DNA from: Acinetobacter sp. CFCC 10889
GTDB lineage: Bacteria; Pseudomonadota; Gammaproteobacteria; Pseudomonadales; Moraxellaceae
NCBI RefSeq assembly: GCF_003268395.1
Contig: NZ_LQXQ01000029.1
Location: forward strand, 1 to 50,607
DNA: 50,607 bases
Direction: 5' to 3'
Positions 1 through 10,607 of the stretch are shown piece by piece (position 1 is the first letter of the stretch; each line of letters starts with the position of its first letter). The translations under genes were made by a program, and so were the position numbers. The notes below the pieces were generated by a model. The model saw only the letters and a program-made list of their open reading frames with translations. It searched no databases and was not told the DNA's origin.

Positions 1-75
1 ATGTTTTTTTATTGGTTGGAGAAAATATTTATTAAGAAGGCAGAAAAAGCAATGGAAGCGAATGAATCTGTATAA
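1..75 (+). CDS. possible 3' end of an unidentified gene
   Basis: A plus-strand reading frame is open from the first base and stops at TAA 73-75, giving about 24 residues with an aromatic/hydrophobic start and a Lys/Glu-rich end. It could be the C-terminal tail of a membrane protein whose body lies outside the window. It would converge with the glt operon. The window begins exactly at an ATG, so a tiny independent ORF cannot be excluded, but no ribosome site is visible. Identity unknown. Confidence 0.25.
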   Translation: MFFYWLEKIFIKKAEKAMEANESV

Positions 76-110
76 TCCTTAAGCTTAAAAAACGTACATG
101 TTAAAAAATA

Positions 111-854
111 TCAAACGACCATTGCTATTTTATCTAAGAAAAACTTAGTTCTTTCATGCCGTTCTTCAGGTTTATTAAAGAAATCGTTGGTTTTACAGTC
201 TTCTAAAATTTTGCCTTGATCCATAAAAATTACACGACTTGAGACTTTTCTTGCAAAGCCCATTTCATGGGTTACACACATCATGGTCATGCCTTCTTTT
301 GCCAATTGGCTCATCACTTCAAGTACTTCCCCAACCATTTCAGGATCAAGAGCGGAAGTAGGTTCATCAAAAAGCATACAGACAGGATCCATACAGAGAC
401 CACGTGCAATCGCAACACGTTGCTGTTGTCCGCCAGAAAGTTGACCTGGGAATTTATCTTTATGTGCCGCAAGTCCTACACGGTCTAAATATTGTAAAGC
501 TTTCTTTTTTGCTTCCTCTTTAGAGCGTTTTAAGACTTTGATTTGCCCAATAGTTAAATTGTCTAAAACAGTCATATGCGGAAAAAGCTCAAAGTGTTGG
601 AACACCATGCCGACACGCGAACGAAATTTAGCAAGATCTGTTTTGGGGTCTTTTAATGCAGTACCATCAACAATGATATTGCCTTCTTGGAAAGGTTCTA
701 GTGCATTCACTGTTTTGATGAGTGTGGATTTTCCTGATCCAGATGGACCACAAACAACGACAACTTCACCTTTTTCAATACTGGTTGTGCAATCAGTTAG
801 AACTTGAAAATCGCCATACCATTTTGAGATATGTTGTATTTCTATCATAGGCAT
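111..854 (-). CDS. gltL: Glutamate/aspartate ABC importer, ATP-binding subunit
   Basis: This is the cytoplasmic ATPase of a polar amino-acid importer; it powers uptake through GltJ and GltK. Counting from the ATG at 854, the Walker A motif GPSGSGKST is at residues 36-44, the Q-loop glutamine near 86, the ABC signature LSGGQQQR at 139-146 and Walker B with [10 protein letters not shown] at about 159-170. I chose 854 over the longer frame from 911 because AAGGAG lies 7 nt upstream and this start avoids overlapping gltK. The result is 247 residues, normal for the family. It is the last gene of the minus-strand operon gltI-gltJ-gltK-gltL, 11 nt after gltK. The family assignment is firm; glutamate/aspartate specificity is inferred from the permeases and binding protein. 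Confidence 0.92.
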   Translation of the reverse strand: MPMIEIQHISKWYGDFQVLTDCTTSIEKGEVVVVCGPSGSGKSTLIKTVNALEPFQEGNIIVDGTALKDPKTDLAKFRSRVGMVFQHFELFPHMTVLDNLTIGQIKVLKRSKEEAKKKALQYLDRVGLAAHKDKFPGQLSGGQQQRVAIARGLCMDPVCMLFDEPTSALDPEMVGEVLEVMSQLAKEGMTMMCVTHEMGFARKVSSRVIFMDQGKILEDCKTNDFFNKPEERHERTKFFLDKIAMVV

Positions 855-865
855 ATAGATTCTCC

Positions 866-1543
866 TTATCTTATGATTGCTATTTTTTGGTGTAAACGTT
901 TCACTAAACAAGATAACGCAAAAGAAATACAGAAATAAATGACAGCAACAAGTAGATAGAATGTTGCTTTGGTTTCTGAGCCGTAGGTGTTTGCTAAGGT
1001 GTTTGCATTACCTACAAAATCTGGTGCACTAATTACGTAAACCAGTGATACATCTTGGAAAAGTACAATGGACTGCGTAAGTAAAATAGGTAACATATTT
1101 CTAAAAGCTTGTGGCAGTATGACATTGGACATGGTTTGACCATAGGTAAAACCTAAGGCATAACCTGCATTTACTTGACCTTTAGAAACGGATTGAATTC
1201 CAGAGCGGACAATTTCTGAGAAAAAAGCAGCTTCAAAAATGGCAAATGTTACGACGCTTGAAAAGAGTGGTCCATAATATGTGTCATATTGGAAGTCAAA
1301 ATATTTAGGTAATAAGAAATAAAATATGAAGATCACTTGAATGAGCGGAACGCCACGAAAAAAATCAACATAAAATTTGGCAATATTACTTAAAAATTTA
1401 TTGCTTGATAGGCGCATCATGGCAAGTGGTGTACCAATTAAGATACCACCAATAATCGATAGTACAGTGACTGTTATGGTGAATTTAAAACCATAAAGTA
1501 ATGTACTAATTACATCTTCATTTTGTAATACACTGAAATCCAT
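866..1543 (-). CDS. gltK: Glutamate/aspartate ABC importer, permease GltK
   Basis: Inner-membrane permease of 225 residues, the usual size of GltK. It pairs with GltJ to form the channel of the importer. Several hydrophobic segments are visible, and the HisM-type coupling loop appears as [20 protein letters not shown] near the middle, followed by the typical [11 protein letters not shown] stretch. A near-perfect ribosome site (AGGAGGT) sits just upstream of the ATG, inside the end of gltJ; the two genes are only 2 nt apart, so translation is probably coupled. No defects are seen. Confidence is high for family and moderate for exact substrate. Confidence 0.92.
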   Translation of the reverse strand: MDFSVLQNEDVISTLLYGFKFTITVTVLSIIGGILIGTPLAMMRLSSNKFLSNIAKFYVDFFRGVPLIQVIFIFYFLLPKYFDFQYDTYYGPLFSSVVTFAIFEAAFFSEIVRSGIQSVSKGQVNAGYALGFTYGQTMSNVILPQAFRNMLPILLTQSIVLFQDVSLVYVISAPDFVGNANTLANTYGSETKATFYLLVAVIYFCISFALSCLVKRLHQKIAIIR

Positions 1544-1545
1544 AA

Positions 1546-2388
1546 TTATTTACCTCCTGAACCAAGACCAGGAACAGCCATGCGCTTTTCGACCCAAGAC
1601 ATTAAATATTTAATGCAATAGGTGATGACGAGGTAGACAGGTGTAGATAAAATTAAAATAACAATATCTTGAGATGTTTCTTCACGCATGGTTTTGGTAT
1701 AAGCAAAGAAATTTAAAATACTCAATGCATAGAGAACTGCAGAATTTTTGAAAATATTCATTGCTTCAGAGGTTAACGTTGGCCAAACGATCCGATAAGC
1801 AACAGGTAAAATGACATAGCGATAACTTTGGCTTTGGTCTAAACCAATTGCAAAGGCTGCATTTTTTTGACCACGAGAAACTGTGTTGATGCCTGAACGG
1901 ATTTGTTCTGCGATTCGTGCAGCAGTGTATAAACCTAATGCAAATACACCAATGATAGCTGGATTATCATTGAGAATATTTTGCCACCATCCTCCATTCA
2001 CCATTTCTCCACTGCCTGTACTTAAGCTGAGCGGAAGTAATTCTGGAAATACAAAAGCCCAGAAAAATAATTGAACAATTAAGGGGATATTACGAAATAA
2101 TTCAACATAACATGTGCCAATAAAAGACAGGGGTTTATTGGGGAGTGTTCGCATGATGCCGATGAGTGAACCCAATAGAAAGGCAATAAAAAAGGCTGCT
2201 ACAGCAGTCCAAATCATTGTCCAAACCCCAGAACCTAGAAGTTGCAACCACGTTGGTGCATCAGCTACAGGTGAATAACTTTCACCGCCAATAGCTTTAC
2301 AAACTGATTCAGCCCAAGTTGCTTTATCTAAGCTGTATTCATTTGAGGGGAGGCAATAAGCCGTCCAATTAAGTGAGCCAACTGACAT
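1546..2388 (-). CDS. gltJ: Glutamate/aspartate ABC importer, permease GltJ
   Basis: Inner-membrane permease of 280 residues, partner of GltK. It is longer than enteric GltJ (about 246 residues): the N-terminal part before the first strong membrane segment (around residue 55) carries an additional soluble stretch with two cysteines, CLPSNEYSLDKATWAESVC, which may form a periplasmic loop. The coupling loop EQIRSGINTVSRGQ and ILPVAYRIVWPTL mark the HisM/GlnP-type permease family. The ATG at 2388 follows AAGGAG by about 6 nt. A long intercistronic hairpin separates it from gltI, which may reduce its expression relative to the binding protein. Confidence 0.92.
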   Translation of the reverse strand: MSVGSLNWTAYCLPSNEYSLDKATWAESVCKAIGGESYSPVADAPTWLQLLGSGVWTMIWTAVAAFFIAFLLGSLIGIMRTLPNKPLSFIGTCYVELFRNIPLIVQLFFWAFVFPELLPLSLSTGSGEMVNGGWWQNILNDNPAIIGVFALGLYTAARIAEQIRSGINTVSRGQKNAAFAIGLDQSQSYRYVILPVAYRIVWPTLTSEAMNIFKNSAVLYALSILNFFAYTKTMREETSQDIVILILSTPVYLVITYCIKYLMSWVEKRMAVPGLGSGGK

Positions 2389-2421
2389 GTGTGCTCCTTG
2401 TATTTTTAGTCTTTAAATACA

Positions 2422-2458
2422 TACAGATCAAAATACAAAAAATGTATTTTGATCTGTA
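2422..2458 (-). promoter_or_regulatory. intercistronic hairpin between gltI and gltJ
   Basis: Positions 2422-2437 are the exact reverse complement of 2443-2458, a 16-bp perfect stem with an AAAAA (UUUUU on the transcript) loop. It lies within the operon between the gltI stop and the gltJ ribosome site. There is no clean U-tract immediately after it on the transcribed strand, so it is more likely a 3' stability element for gltI mRNA, or a partial attenuator, than a full terminator. Such hairpins are known after binding-protein genes of ABC importers; the role here is inferred. Confidence 0.65.
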
Positions 2459-2480
2459 ATAAGCTATTTTTTATAAGGTA

Positions 2481-3380
2481 TTATTTAATACCAGCATCAT
2501 TTGGCTTTGCCATAAGGGCTTTATATGAAGTACTCATAGGCATGTTCATATTGACATTTTTAGGTGCGATTGGAGATTGAAACCACTTTTTATACAGGTT
2601 TGCCATTTGACCATTTTTCCACATTCCTGTTACAACACGGTCAGCAATGGCTTTATATGCTGCATCATCTTTTGGAATCATAATACCGTATGGCTCCGAT
2701 GAAAGTACTGGGCCAACAATTTTAAAATCTTTTGGATTTGATGATTTTGCGATTAAACCTGCAAGAATATTATCATCCATCACAAATGCCGCTGCACGTC
2801 CTGATGCAACCATCGCAAAAGAGTCTGAATGATCTTTTCCGTAAACATTATTTACATTTACTTTTTGACCCTTTTCGCCCATTTTGATGTATTTATCAGA
2901 GGTGGTGCCTTGTGTTGTGACAACAGCCTTTCCGTTTAAATCGGCAATTGTTTTGATTGGGGAATTGGCTTTGACCACCATGCGAACTTCAGTTGCATAA
3001 TAATTGGTGGAGAAACCAACTTGTTGTTGGCGTTGGATGGAGTTTGTGGTTGTACCGCATTCCATATCAATATTGCCTGCTAACATTTCAGGAATACGTG
3101 TTGATGATGTTACTGCTTTGTATTCAACTTTTAGGTTAGGCATTTTTAAGTCTTTTTTTCAGCTCTGCTGCAAAGACATTACAAATATCAACTGCATAAC
3201 CTAAGGGTTTTCCACCCACAACATAAGAAATCGGATCTGAAGATTCACGGTAGCCAATCACAACTTGCCTGATTTTTTGATTTTTGCCAAAGTGTCAGCT
3301 GCCTGTACCTGAGAAAATGCACCGCCTGCAATCAAAATACCTAAAGTTGTTGTCAGTAGTTGAGTTGAAATTTTTTTCAT
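2481..3380 (-). pseudogene. gltI: Glutamate/aspartate-binding protein GltI, doubly frameshifted
   Basis: This region encodes the periplasmic substrate-binding protein of the importer, about 299 residues if read through. It starts at ATG 3380 (GGAG about 10 nt upstream) with a Sec signal peptide, MKKISTQLLTTTLGILIAGG, cleaved near VQA. Frame 1 runs to about 3265, then stops. The next segment (VVIGYRESSDPISYVVGG and on) is in another frame until about 3156. The rest, from PNLKVEYKAV to the end, is back in the first frame. The first lesion is one missing base near 3264-3267; the second is one extra base in a 7-T run at 3153-3159. Together they restore the frame, and the protein on either side is well preserved. 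It could be a recent pseudogene or two sequencing errors; the intact permeases and ATPase favour error. Confidence 0.85.
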
Positions 3381-3824
3381 TCTGATTTCTCCAATCGTGT
3401 TTTGTTTATGTCATGTGTTAGTACATTTATTTGAATAAAGCACTTAGCATGCCAACAATTTTTTTAGAAATATAGATCCTTCATATTTCTTTATACATTT
3501 ATTTTTATACTTTCACCTCTCAGAAGTAAAGTGATAAACCATATAAATTTTGTGCAAAAATCATCGACAGGTGATCATAAAAAATGATGATAGGTGTTTT
3601 AAAACTTGATGAGAGTGCTATTTCAAATTTTGTGTAAGCAATATATTTTTTGTATGTGGAATAGGGGGATTTTTCCATTTAATTTTCATAAATGATTCAT
3701 TTTTGACTAAAAATTTAAATTTAATTCTCATATTTTTACTATGAAGTGCTGAATTCCTATGCTATAACAATAAAAAGGCATGATTTTTGCTTATTATAAA
3801 GTGTGATTCTGAGGGTGTTGCTAA
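3381..3824. promoter_or_regulatory. divergent intergenic region gltI / rpoN
   Basis: This 444-bp AT-rich spacer separates the divergently transcribed glt operon and rpoN and must hold both promoters. Facing rpoN, TGC-TATAAC at 3760-3768 resembles an extended -10 element about 57 nt before the rpoN ATG; no good -35 is seen. GAGGGTG at 3811-3817 is the rpoN ribosome site. I see no ORF, RNA gene or repeat here. Confidence 0.4.
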
Positions 3825-5273
3825 ATGAAGTTATCAGTCGGGTTAAAAGTTGCAAATACATTGTCATTAACACCACAATTGCAACAGGCTATTCGATTGT
3901 TACAACTTTCGAGTTTAGAATTGGAGCAAGAAATCCAAATTCAACTCGACAGCAACCCACTGCTTGAGAAAGTTGAGGAAGAATCTTCAATAGAAAGCTT
4001 GGAACAATTACAAGAACAAGATGCTAAAGATTTAACTAAAGCGCTAAATGCAGATCATTTACCTGATGATTTACCTGTAGATACTGATTGGGATGATGTG
4101 TATACCCATCAGTCGACGGCAATGGAACGTCCAGAATTCGAAGAGCGTGAAGATAATCGTCAAGGACATACTTCATTAAAAGAACACATGTTGGCGCAAA
4201 TTAATTTATTGCATTTTTCACCTGTGGATAAACTAACAGCCTATTGCATTGTGGATGCATTGGATGAAAAAGGCTTTTTAGATGCTGAAGTGTCTGAAAT
4301 TGTACAGTCTGTTGCGCATTTATTGGCGCAAATGGATTATGACATTGAGGTTGAAGAAGATGAGGTTTTAGTTGTACTCAAACATATTCAACGATTAGAT
4401 CCTGTGGGTGTTGGATCACGCAATTTGGCGGAATGTTTATTTTTACAAGTTGAGGCTTTACCTCAAACAGTAAACTATCGACATGAAGCATTGCTGTTGT
4501 TAAAGCATTATGAACTTTTGATAAGTAATGAATTGGCAAAATTACTCAAACAAACGGGTTTAAATACAGACCAATTAAAATCTGCTGTTGAATTATTAAA
4601 GACATTAAAAGCTTATCCAGGTGCAGAATTTGCTGAAAAAGATTCAGATTATCAGATTCCTGATGTCGTCGTATCACAAAAAAATGGGCATTGGCATGTT
4701 CAGCTCAACCCAGACATATTACCTAAGTTGAGAATTAACTCGTTTTATTCAGGCATGATTAGACGTGCGGATCAGAGTGATGATAATCAGTATTTGCGTA
4801 ATCAAATGCTGGAAGCGAAAAACTTTATTAAAAGTGTGGATGAGCGTCATAAAACCTTATTAAAAGTGGCAACTTGTATTGTGCAACATCAACGTGAATT
4901 TTTAGAAATTGGTGCTGAAGGGATGAAACCTTTAGTGCTACGTGAAGTAGCTGAAGAAGTTGAATTGCACGAATCAACCGTCTCACGTGTCACAACCAAT
5001 AAATATTTACTTACACCACGTGGTTTATTTGAACTGAAATATTTCTTTTCAAGTCATGTGGGGACAACATCAGGAGGCGAGGCATCTTCAACTGCGATTC
5101 GAGCAAAAATTAAGAAATTGGTTGCAGAGGAAAATCCACGTAAACCATTGTCAGATAATACGATTGCAAATTTATTGAAAGAAGATGGCATTGATGTAGC
5201 ACGGCGGACTGTTGCTAAGTATCGTGAGTCTTTAAATATTCCATCATCTTCTGATAGAAAAGTCTTGATCTGA
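3825..5273 (+). CDS. rpoN: RNA polymerase sigma-54 factor
   Basis: Sigma-54 directs RNA polymerase to -24/-12 promoters, which need enhancer-binding ATPases to open. The 482 residues show the three expected parts: the Gln/Leu-rich activator-interacting region I at the start (LSLTPQLQQAIRLLQLSSLE), a core-binding middle, and a DNA-binding C-terminus with a helix-turn-helix (REVAEEVELHESTVSRVTTN) and the diagnostic RpoN box ARRTVAKYRE at 459-468. The ATG follows GAGGGTG. In many proteobacteria rpoN follows the lpt genes; here the upstream neighbour is the divergent glt operon, while downstream hpf matches the usual order. I looked for obvious TGGCAC-N5-TTGC sites upstream of genes in the window and found none convincing. 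Confidence 0.97.
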   Translation: MKLSVGLKVANTLSLTPQLQQAIRLLQLSSLELEQEIQIQLDSNPLLEKVEEESSIESLEQLQEQDAKDLTKALNADHLPDDLPVDTDWDDVYTHQSTAMERPEFEEREDNRQGHTSLKEHMLAQINLLHFSPVDKLTAYCIVDALDEKGFLDAEVSEIVQSVAHLLAQMDYDIEVEEDEVLVVLKHIQRLDPVGVGSRNLAECLFLQVEALPQTVNYRHEALLLLKHYELLISNELAKLLKQTGLNTDQLKSAVELLKTLKAYPGAEFAEKDSDYQIPDVVVSQKNGHWHVQLNPDILPKLRINSFYSGMIRRADQSDDNQYLRNQMLEAKNFIKSVDERHKTLLKVATCIVQHQREFLEIGAEGMKPLVLREVAEEVELHESTVSRVTTNKYLLTPRGLFELKYFFSSHVGTTSGGEASSTAIRAKIKKLVAEENPRKPLSDNTIANLLKEDGIDVARRTVAKYRESLNIPSSSDRKVLI

Positions 5274-5299
5274 GTTTTAAAGTGTGAGTATTCTAAAGG

Positions 5300-5338
5300 C
5301 TCATTATGACGATTTGACGAAAATAATGAGTCACTTTT
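5300..5338 (+). terminator. possible terminator after rpoN
   Basis: CTCATTAT at 5300-5307 pairs with ATAATGAG at 5323-5330 (8 bp, 15-nt loop) and is followed by TCACTTTTTA. The long loop and imperfect T-run make it a moderate candidate. The rest of the 193-bp gap to hpf holds a second inverted repeat (CAGAATT 5383-5389 with AATTCTG 5401-5407) that could sit in the hpf leader. Confidence 0.45.
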
Positions 5339-5466
5339 TATGGTTTCTGGAGTAGCCCCAATGATTGCATGATGTTATGAAGCAGAATTTTTCCTGAGTG
5401 AATTCTGTCATTCGATCATTTCGGCTATGACGTGTCACATCCTTTGATAAGGAGAGGGTTATAATT

Positions 5467-5805
5467 ATGCAAATTACAATTCGTGGACATCATTTAAGTA
5501 TTACACCTGCGATTGAAGATGATATTCGTTGTAAATTTACCCAAATGGTCAAGCATCTTGATCAAGTAAATAGTATGCAAGTAAAGCTGAGTAAAGATCA
5601 TCAACTAGACAAAATTTCTAAAAAAGGCAGTGCAAACCATATTGCTGAGGCGATTGTACGTTTACCGGGGGTAGAGCTATTTGCTCAAGCAAGCGCAGAT
5701 GACATGTATACTTCTATTAAAAAACTCACTGAAAAATTAAAAAAACAATTGCACCGACATCGTAAAATGCAGCTCGATTATCAACCTGTTTTGATTGCTG
5801 AATAA
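5467..5805 (+). CDS. hpf: Ribosome hibernation promoting factor (short HPF / YhbH type)
   Basis: A 112-residue protein of the HPF/YfiA family, which binds the 30S subunit in slow growth and promotes ribosome dimers. It starts MQITIRGHHLSITPAIEDDI and shows the conserved DDMYTSIKKLTEKLKKQLHRHR helix rich in basic residues that contact rRNA. Its length fits the short HPF form; there is no C-terminal dimerisation extension as in long HPF. AAGGAGAGG lies about 8 nt before the ATG. Its place directly after rpoN is conserved in many gammaproteobacteria. A strong terminator follows, so it may be a separate or terminal unit. Confidence 0.93.
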   Translation: MQITIRGHHLSITPAIEDDIRCKFTQMVKHLDQVNSMQVKLSKDHQLDKISKKGSANHIAEAIVRLPGVELFAQASADDMYTSIKKLTEKLKKQLHRHRKMQLDYQPVLIAE

Positions 5806-5821
5806 TTTTATAGTTCCACTG

Positions 5822-5851
5822 AAAAAGAGGTTGAAAAAACCTCTTTTTTTT
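5822..5851 (+). terminator. rho-independent terminator after hpf
   Basis: AAAAAGAGGTT at 5822-5832 pairs with AACCTCTTTTT at 5838-5848 (11 bp, loop GAAAA), running into a T-tract. It cleanly separates hpf from ibaG. Confidence 0.88.
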
Positions 5852-5947
5852 ATCAATAATTTTTGTACAAGATAATGCATTATTTTGATGAGTTTATAGT
5901 AAAATATTCGGTTTTTACACTGACAGTCCTATAATGAGGTCGATGCC

Positions 5948-6199
5948 ATGAATAGTGAACAGCTCACTGAAATCCTTAAAGCAGCTTTTCCTGATGCAGA
6001 AGTCGCTGTTAGTGGACAAGCAGGTAAGTTTGACCTCCGTATTGTTGATGAACAATTTGAAGGTAAACGTCCTGTTGCTCGTCAGCAAACTGTTTATCAA
6101 CCACTCAATTCGTATATTGCCAGTGGTGAAGTACACGCTGTAACTATTCGTGCAATGACTAAAGAAGAATGGCGCAAAGCCAGTATGTTTGGAGCTTAA
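5948..6199 (+). CDS. ibaG: BolA family protein IbaG
   Basis: A small BolA-like protein of 83 residues. BolA/IbaG proteins bind monothiol glutaredoxins and [2Fe-2S] clusters, and IbaG has been linked to acid stress and iron-sulfur handling. The sequence shows the class II KH-like fold pattern, with VAVSGQAGKFDLRIVDEQFEGKRPVARQQTVY and the invariant region SGEVHAVTIRAMTKEEW. The ATG at 5948 has GAGG about 9 nt upstream. The stop is 6 nt before murA, the classic ibaG-murA pairing of gammaproteobacteria, so the two are probably one operon. An overlapping +2 frame of 62 codons is only a shadow. Confidence 0.9.
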   Translation: MNSEQLTEILKAAFPDAEVAVSGQAGKFDLRIVDEQFEGKRPVARQQTVYQPLNSYIASGEVHAVTIRAMTKEEWRKASMFGA

Positions 6200-7471
<1,272 letters not shown>

Positions 7472-7493
7472 TGAGCGATATGAGAAACGATGA

Positions 7494-8165
<672 letters not shown>

Positions 8166-8194
8166 TTTTTTGATAAATTATTAGAAAATAAATG

Positions 8195-8217
8195 ACCGTC
8201 CACAAGGGCGGTTTTTT
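8195..8217 (+). terminator. terminator after hisG
   Basis: ACCGTCC at 8195-8201 pairs with GGGCGGT at 8206-8212 (one G-T wobble), loop ACAA, followed by a run of six T. It ends the ibaG-murA-hisG unit before the DUF4272 gene. Confidence 0.85.
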
Positions 8218-8322
8218 ATTTGGAAAATGCAATACATGATTTATTCACAGAATTGATAAAGAAAGTTTTTATTGAGAATGTTAAAAATAAGTCATGAACA
8301 ATAACTTGAATTATGATTGAAA

Positions 8323-8985
8323 ATGAAAACACCACAACAACGAAAAGAACAATCCATTGAAATACTTAAACATAGAGATATTCCATATATAGATTGGTTA
8401 CCTATGATTGAGTCAGTCGAAGATGTTGAAGTTCGAACTGCTGAAAGTATTGCTCAACGTGCGATTGCCTGCTTGTGGGTCATACAAGTTGCGTGTGATA
8501 TTGATAATGGAAGATATAATGATGAAATTAAAGACTTTGTCTTAAATGTTCTGGCAAAAATGCAAGTCATGGATGCTTTAACTGAAAATGAAAAGGCGAT
8601 TTTACATGAGGATGTATCTCAACAAGATGTAATTAACATGGTGTGGAAATATGAAGCCTATTGGGTTTTATTGTGGGCTTTAGGAATTGTAGAAGAACTA
8701 AATTATCCTGAAAATATTGTAGATTGTGATTTTGCAATTCAAGCAGTTGTATCTGCTAAAACTTTTGAAGAATTTATGGCAAAAGTAAAGTTACGTGATA
8801 TTGAAGAAATTTTAGATCAGGCGGATTTAATCTATCGCTATGATTGGGCATGTGTAAATGCGCGATTAAAGCAAGAACAAGCACCTGCACAATTAAACTC
8901 GGCTGTTGTTGTAGAAAGGCATGGTGCATTGAATTGGTTAATCCAATCCGATAGTGATTGGGATCATCCAGATGTGAGCACTTAA
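8323..8985 (+). CDS. DUF4272 domain-containing protein
   Basis: A soluble, acidic protein of about 220 residues with no signal peptide or membrane segment. It matches my recollection of the DUF4272 family: an N-terminal MKTPQQRKEQSIEILK, a central RTAESIAQRAIACLWV, and a Trp-rich helical part (VWKYEAYWVLLWALGIVEEL) followed by YRYDWACVNARL near the C-terminus. The function is unknown; the family is often seen near other orphan genes. I chose ATG 8323; a TTG at 8317 would add two residues. It lies after the hisG terminator with a 150-bp leader and its own gap to hisD, so it looks like an insertion into the his block rather than a histidine gene. Confidence 0.75.
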   Translation: MKTPQQRKEQSIEILKHRDIPYIDWLPMIESVEDVEVRTAESIAQRAIACLWVIQVACDIDNGRYNDEIKDFVLNVLAKMQVMDALTENEKAILHEDVSQQDVINMVWKYEAYWVLLWALGIVEELNYPENIVDCDFAIQAVVSAKTFEEFMAKVKLRDIEEILDQADLIYRYDWACVNARLKQEQAPAQLNSAVVVERHGALNWLIQSDSDWDHPDVST

Positions 8986-9061
8986 GTTAAGGTTTAATAC
9001 GATTATACTTTTTTAATCAAGCTTTCCTATTAAACTTAATAAAATTGACCATGCGAACTTG

Positions 9062-9116
9062 CCCACAAGTCACTCAAAACAAGGTAAACTAAATCTTTCT
9101 TAAACAACCTTGTGGG
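9062..9116 (+). promoter_or_regulatory. inverted repeat in the hisD leader
   Basis: CCCACAAG at 9062-9069 is the exact complement of CTTGTGGG at 9109-9116, with a 39-nt spacer. The right arm contains the only purine-rich stretch before the hisD ATG at 9124, so folding in mRNA could hide the ribosome site. This is structural inference only. Confidence 0.35.
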
Positions 9117-9123
9117 TAAATTG

Positions 9124-10413
9124 ATGCGACGTTTATCGACTCAAGAGCCAGACTTTAAACAAGTCTTTGCTGACTTATTGGCTTTTGAAACAGTGAGTGA
9201 TCCTGAGCTTTTAAAAACCGTAGACCAAATTATTGCAGATGTACGCCAACATGGTGATGCACATGTACTAAAACTCACTCAACAGTTCGATCGACATCCA
9301 GCGCATCAATTTTCAGATTTAGAACTGTCACAAGAGCAATTGAAAGCAGCATTTGAAGGTTTAACGTCTGAAGTACGTGAAGCACTTGAAATGGCAGCCA
9401 ATCGGGTACGTGAATTTCATCAAGCACAGAAGCAAGATGGTTGGACTTATGTCGATGCGTTGGGTAATACACTCGGTCAAAAAGTAACACCATTAGATCG
9501 TGTTGGAATCTATGTGCCAGGTGGCTTAGCATCTTATCCATCATCAGTGCTTATGAATGCTGTTCCTGCACATGTTGCAGGTGTACAAGAAATTATCATG
9601 GTGGTTCCAGCGCCAAATGGTGATTTAAATCCATTGGTGCTTGCTGCTGCTTATCTTGCAGGTGTACATCGTGTATTTACTATAGGCGGTGCGCAAGCTG
9701 TTGCAGCATTGGCATACGGAACTGAAACGATTCCGCAAGTCGATAAAATCACGGGGCCGGGCAATCGTTTCGTCGCTGCGGCAAAACGTGCGGTATTTGG
9801 TCAGGTTGGTATTGACATGATCGCAGGACCATCTGAGATTTTAGTCTATGCGGAAGGGCAGAATAATGCCAAATGGTTAGCAATGGATTTATTGTCACAA
9901 GCTGAACATGATACTGTTGCACAAGCAGTGTTTATTACCCCTGATGAACAATTATTGAATGATGTTGCGCAAGCCATTGAAGAACATTTAGAAGCCTTAC
10001 CAAAAGCTGAAATTGCACGTACTTCGATTGCCAATCGTGGTGCATTGGTCTTGGTAAAAGATCGCGCTGAAGGTGCAGAACTTATTAACCAAGTTGCACC
10101 TGAACATTTGATGTTGTGTTTAGATGAAGCACAGGAAATGTCAGAAGATATTCGCCATGCAGGTGCAATCTTCATGGGACGATATACACCTGAAGCAATT
10201 GGTGATTATTGTGCAGGTCCAAACCATGTCTTACCGACTTCGGGTACAGCACGTTTCTCGTCACCATTAGGTGTTTATGACTTTCAAAAGCGTTCAAGTT
10301 TGATCATGTGTTCTGAGCAAGGGGTAAAACCACTTGCCAAAACTGCAGATATTTTAGCGCAACAAGAAAACTTGGATGCACATGCGAGATCTGCGAGATA
10401 TCGTTATCAATAA
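9124..10413 (+). CDS. hisD: Histidinol dehydrogenase
   Basis: HisD catalyses the last two steps of histidine synthesis, oxidising L-histidinol to histidine with two NAD+. Starting at ATG 9124 gives 429 residues, and the zinc ligands fall at Gln259 and His262 (DLLSQAEHD), the same numbers as in the enteric enzyme; this supports that start over the GTG at 9112. Other signatures are [26 protein letters not shown], the catalytic NQVAPEHL and [18 protein letters not shown]. The gene is separated from hisC by about 190 bp containing repeat sequence, and from hisG by the DUF4272 gene. Confidence 0.97.
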   Translation: MRRLSTQEPDFKQVFADLLAFETVSDPELLKTVDQIIADVRQHGDAHVLKLTQQFDRHPAHQFSDLELSQEQLKAAFEGLTSEVREALEMAANRVREFHQAQKQDGWTYVDALGNTLGQKVTPLDRVGIYVPGGLASYPSSVLMNAVPAHVAGVQEIIMVVPAPNGDLNPLVLAAAYLAGVHRVFTIGGAQAVAALAYGTETIPQVDKITGPGNRFVAAAKRAVFGQVGIDMIAGPSEILVYAEGQNNAKWLAMDLLSQAEHDTVAQAVFITPDEQLLNDVAQAIEEHLEALPKAEIARTSIANRGALVLVKDRAEGAELINQVAPEHLMLCLDEAQEMSEDIRHAGAIFMGRYTPEAIGDYCAGPNHVLPTSGTARFSSPLGVYDFQKRSSLIMCSEQGVKPLAKTADILAQQENLDAHARSARYRYQ

Positions 10414-10442
10414 GTTATTCACTAAATAATTAATATTGTATG

Positions 10443-10566
10443 TCCTTCTCTCTTGCGCCATATATGGCTCAGGGATGAGTAGCAAGGCTACGCAAGAGGA
10501 TAAGGGGAAATATTGAATTTGGTTTGGAAGATGACCTCTCCCAAACCCTCTCCTGGAAGGAGAGGG
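10443..10566. repeat. REP-like palindromic repeats between hisD and hisC
   Basis: Two adjacent elements occupy the hisD-hisC gap. The first has arms CTCTTGCG (10450-10457) and CGCAAGAG (10491-10498) and includes GATGAGTAGC-AAGG-CTACGCAAGAGG, which recurs in inverted orientation at 44361-44386. The second is a hairpin CCCTCTCC (10546-10553) / GGAGAGGG (10559-10566) with loop TGGAA. A similar G/C-rich hairpin is at 38851-38884. These are short dispersed intergenic repeats, not genes. Confidence 0.7.
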
Positions 10567-10607
10567 CTTACGTGATCGTAAGTTGAGTACATAAATGAGA
10601 AAATAAA

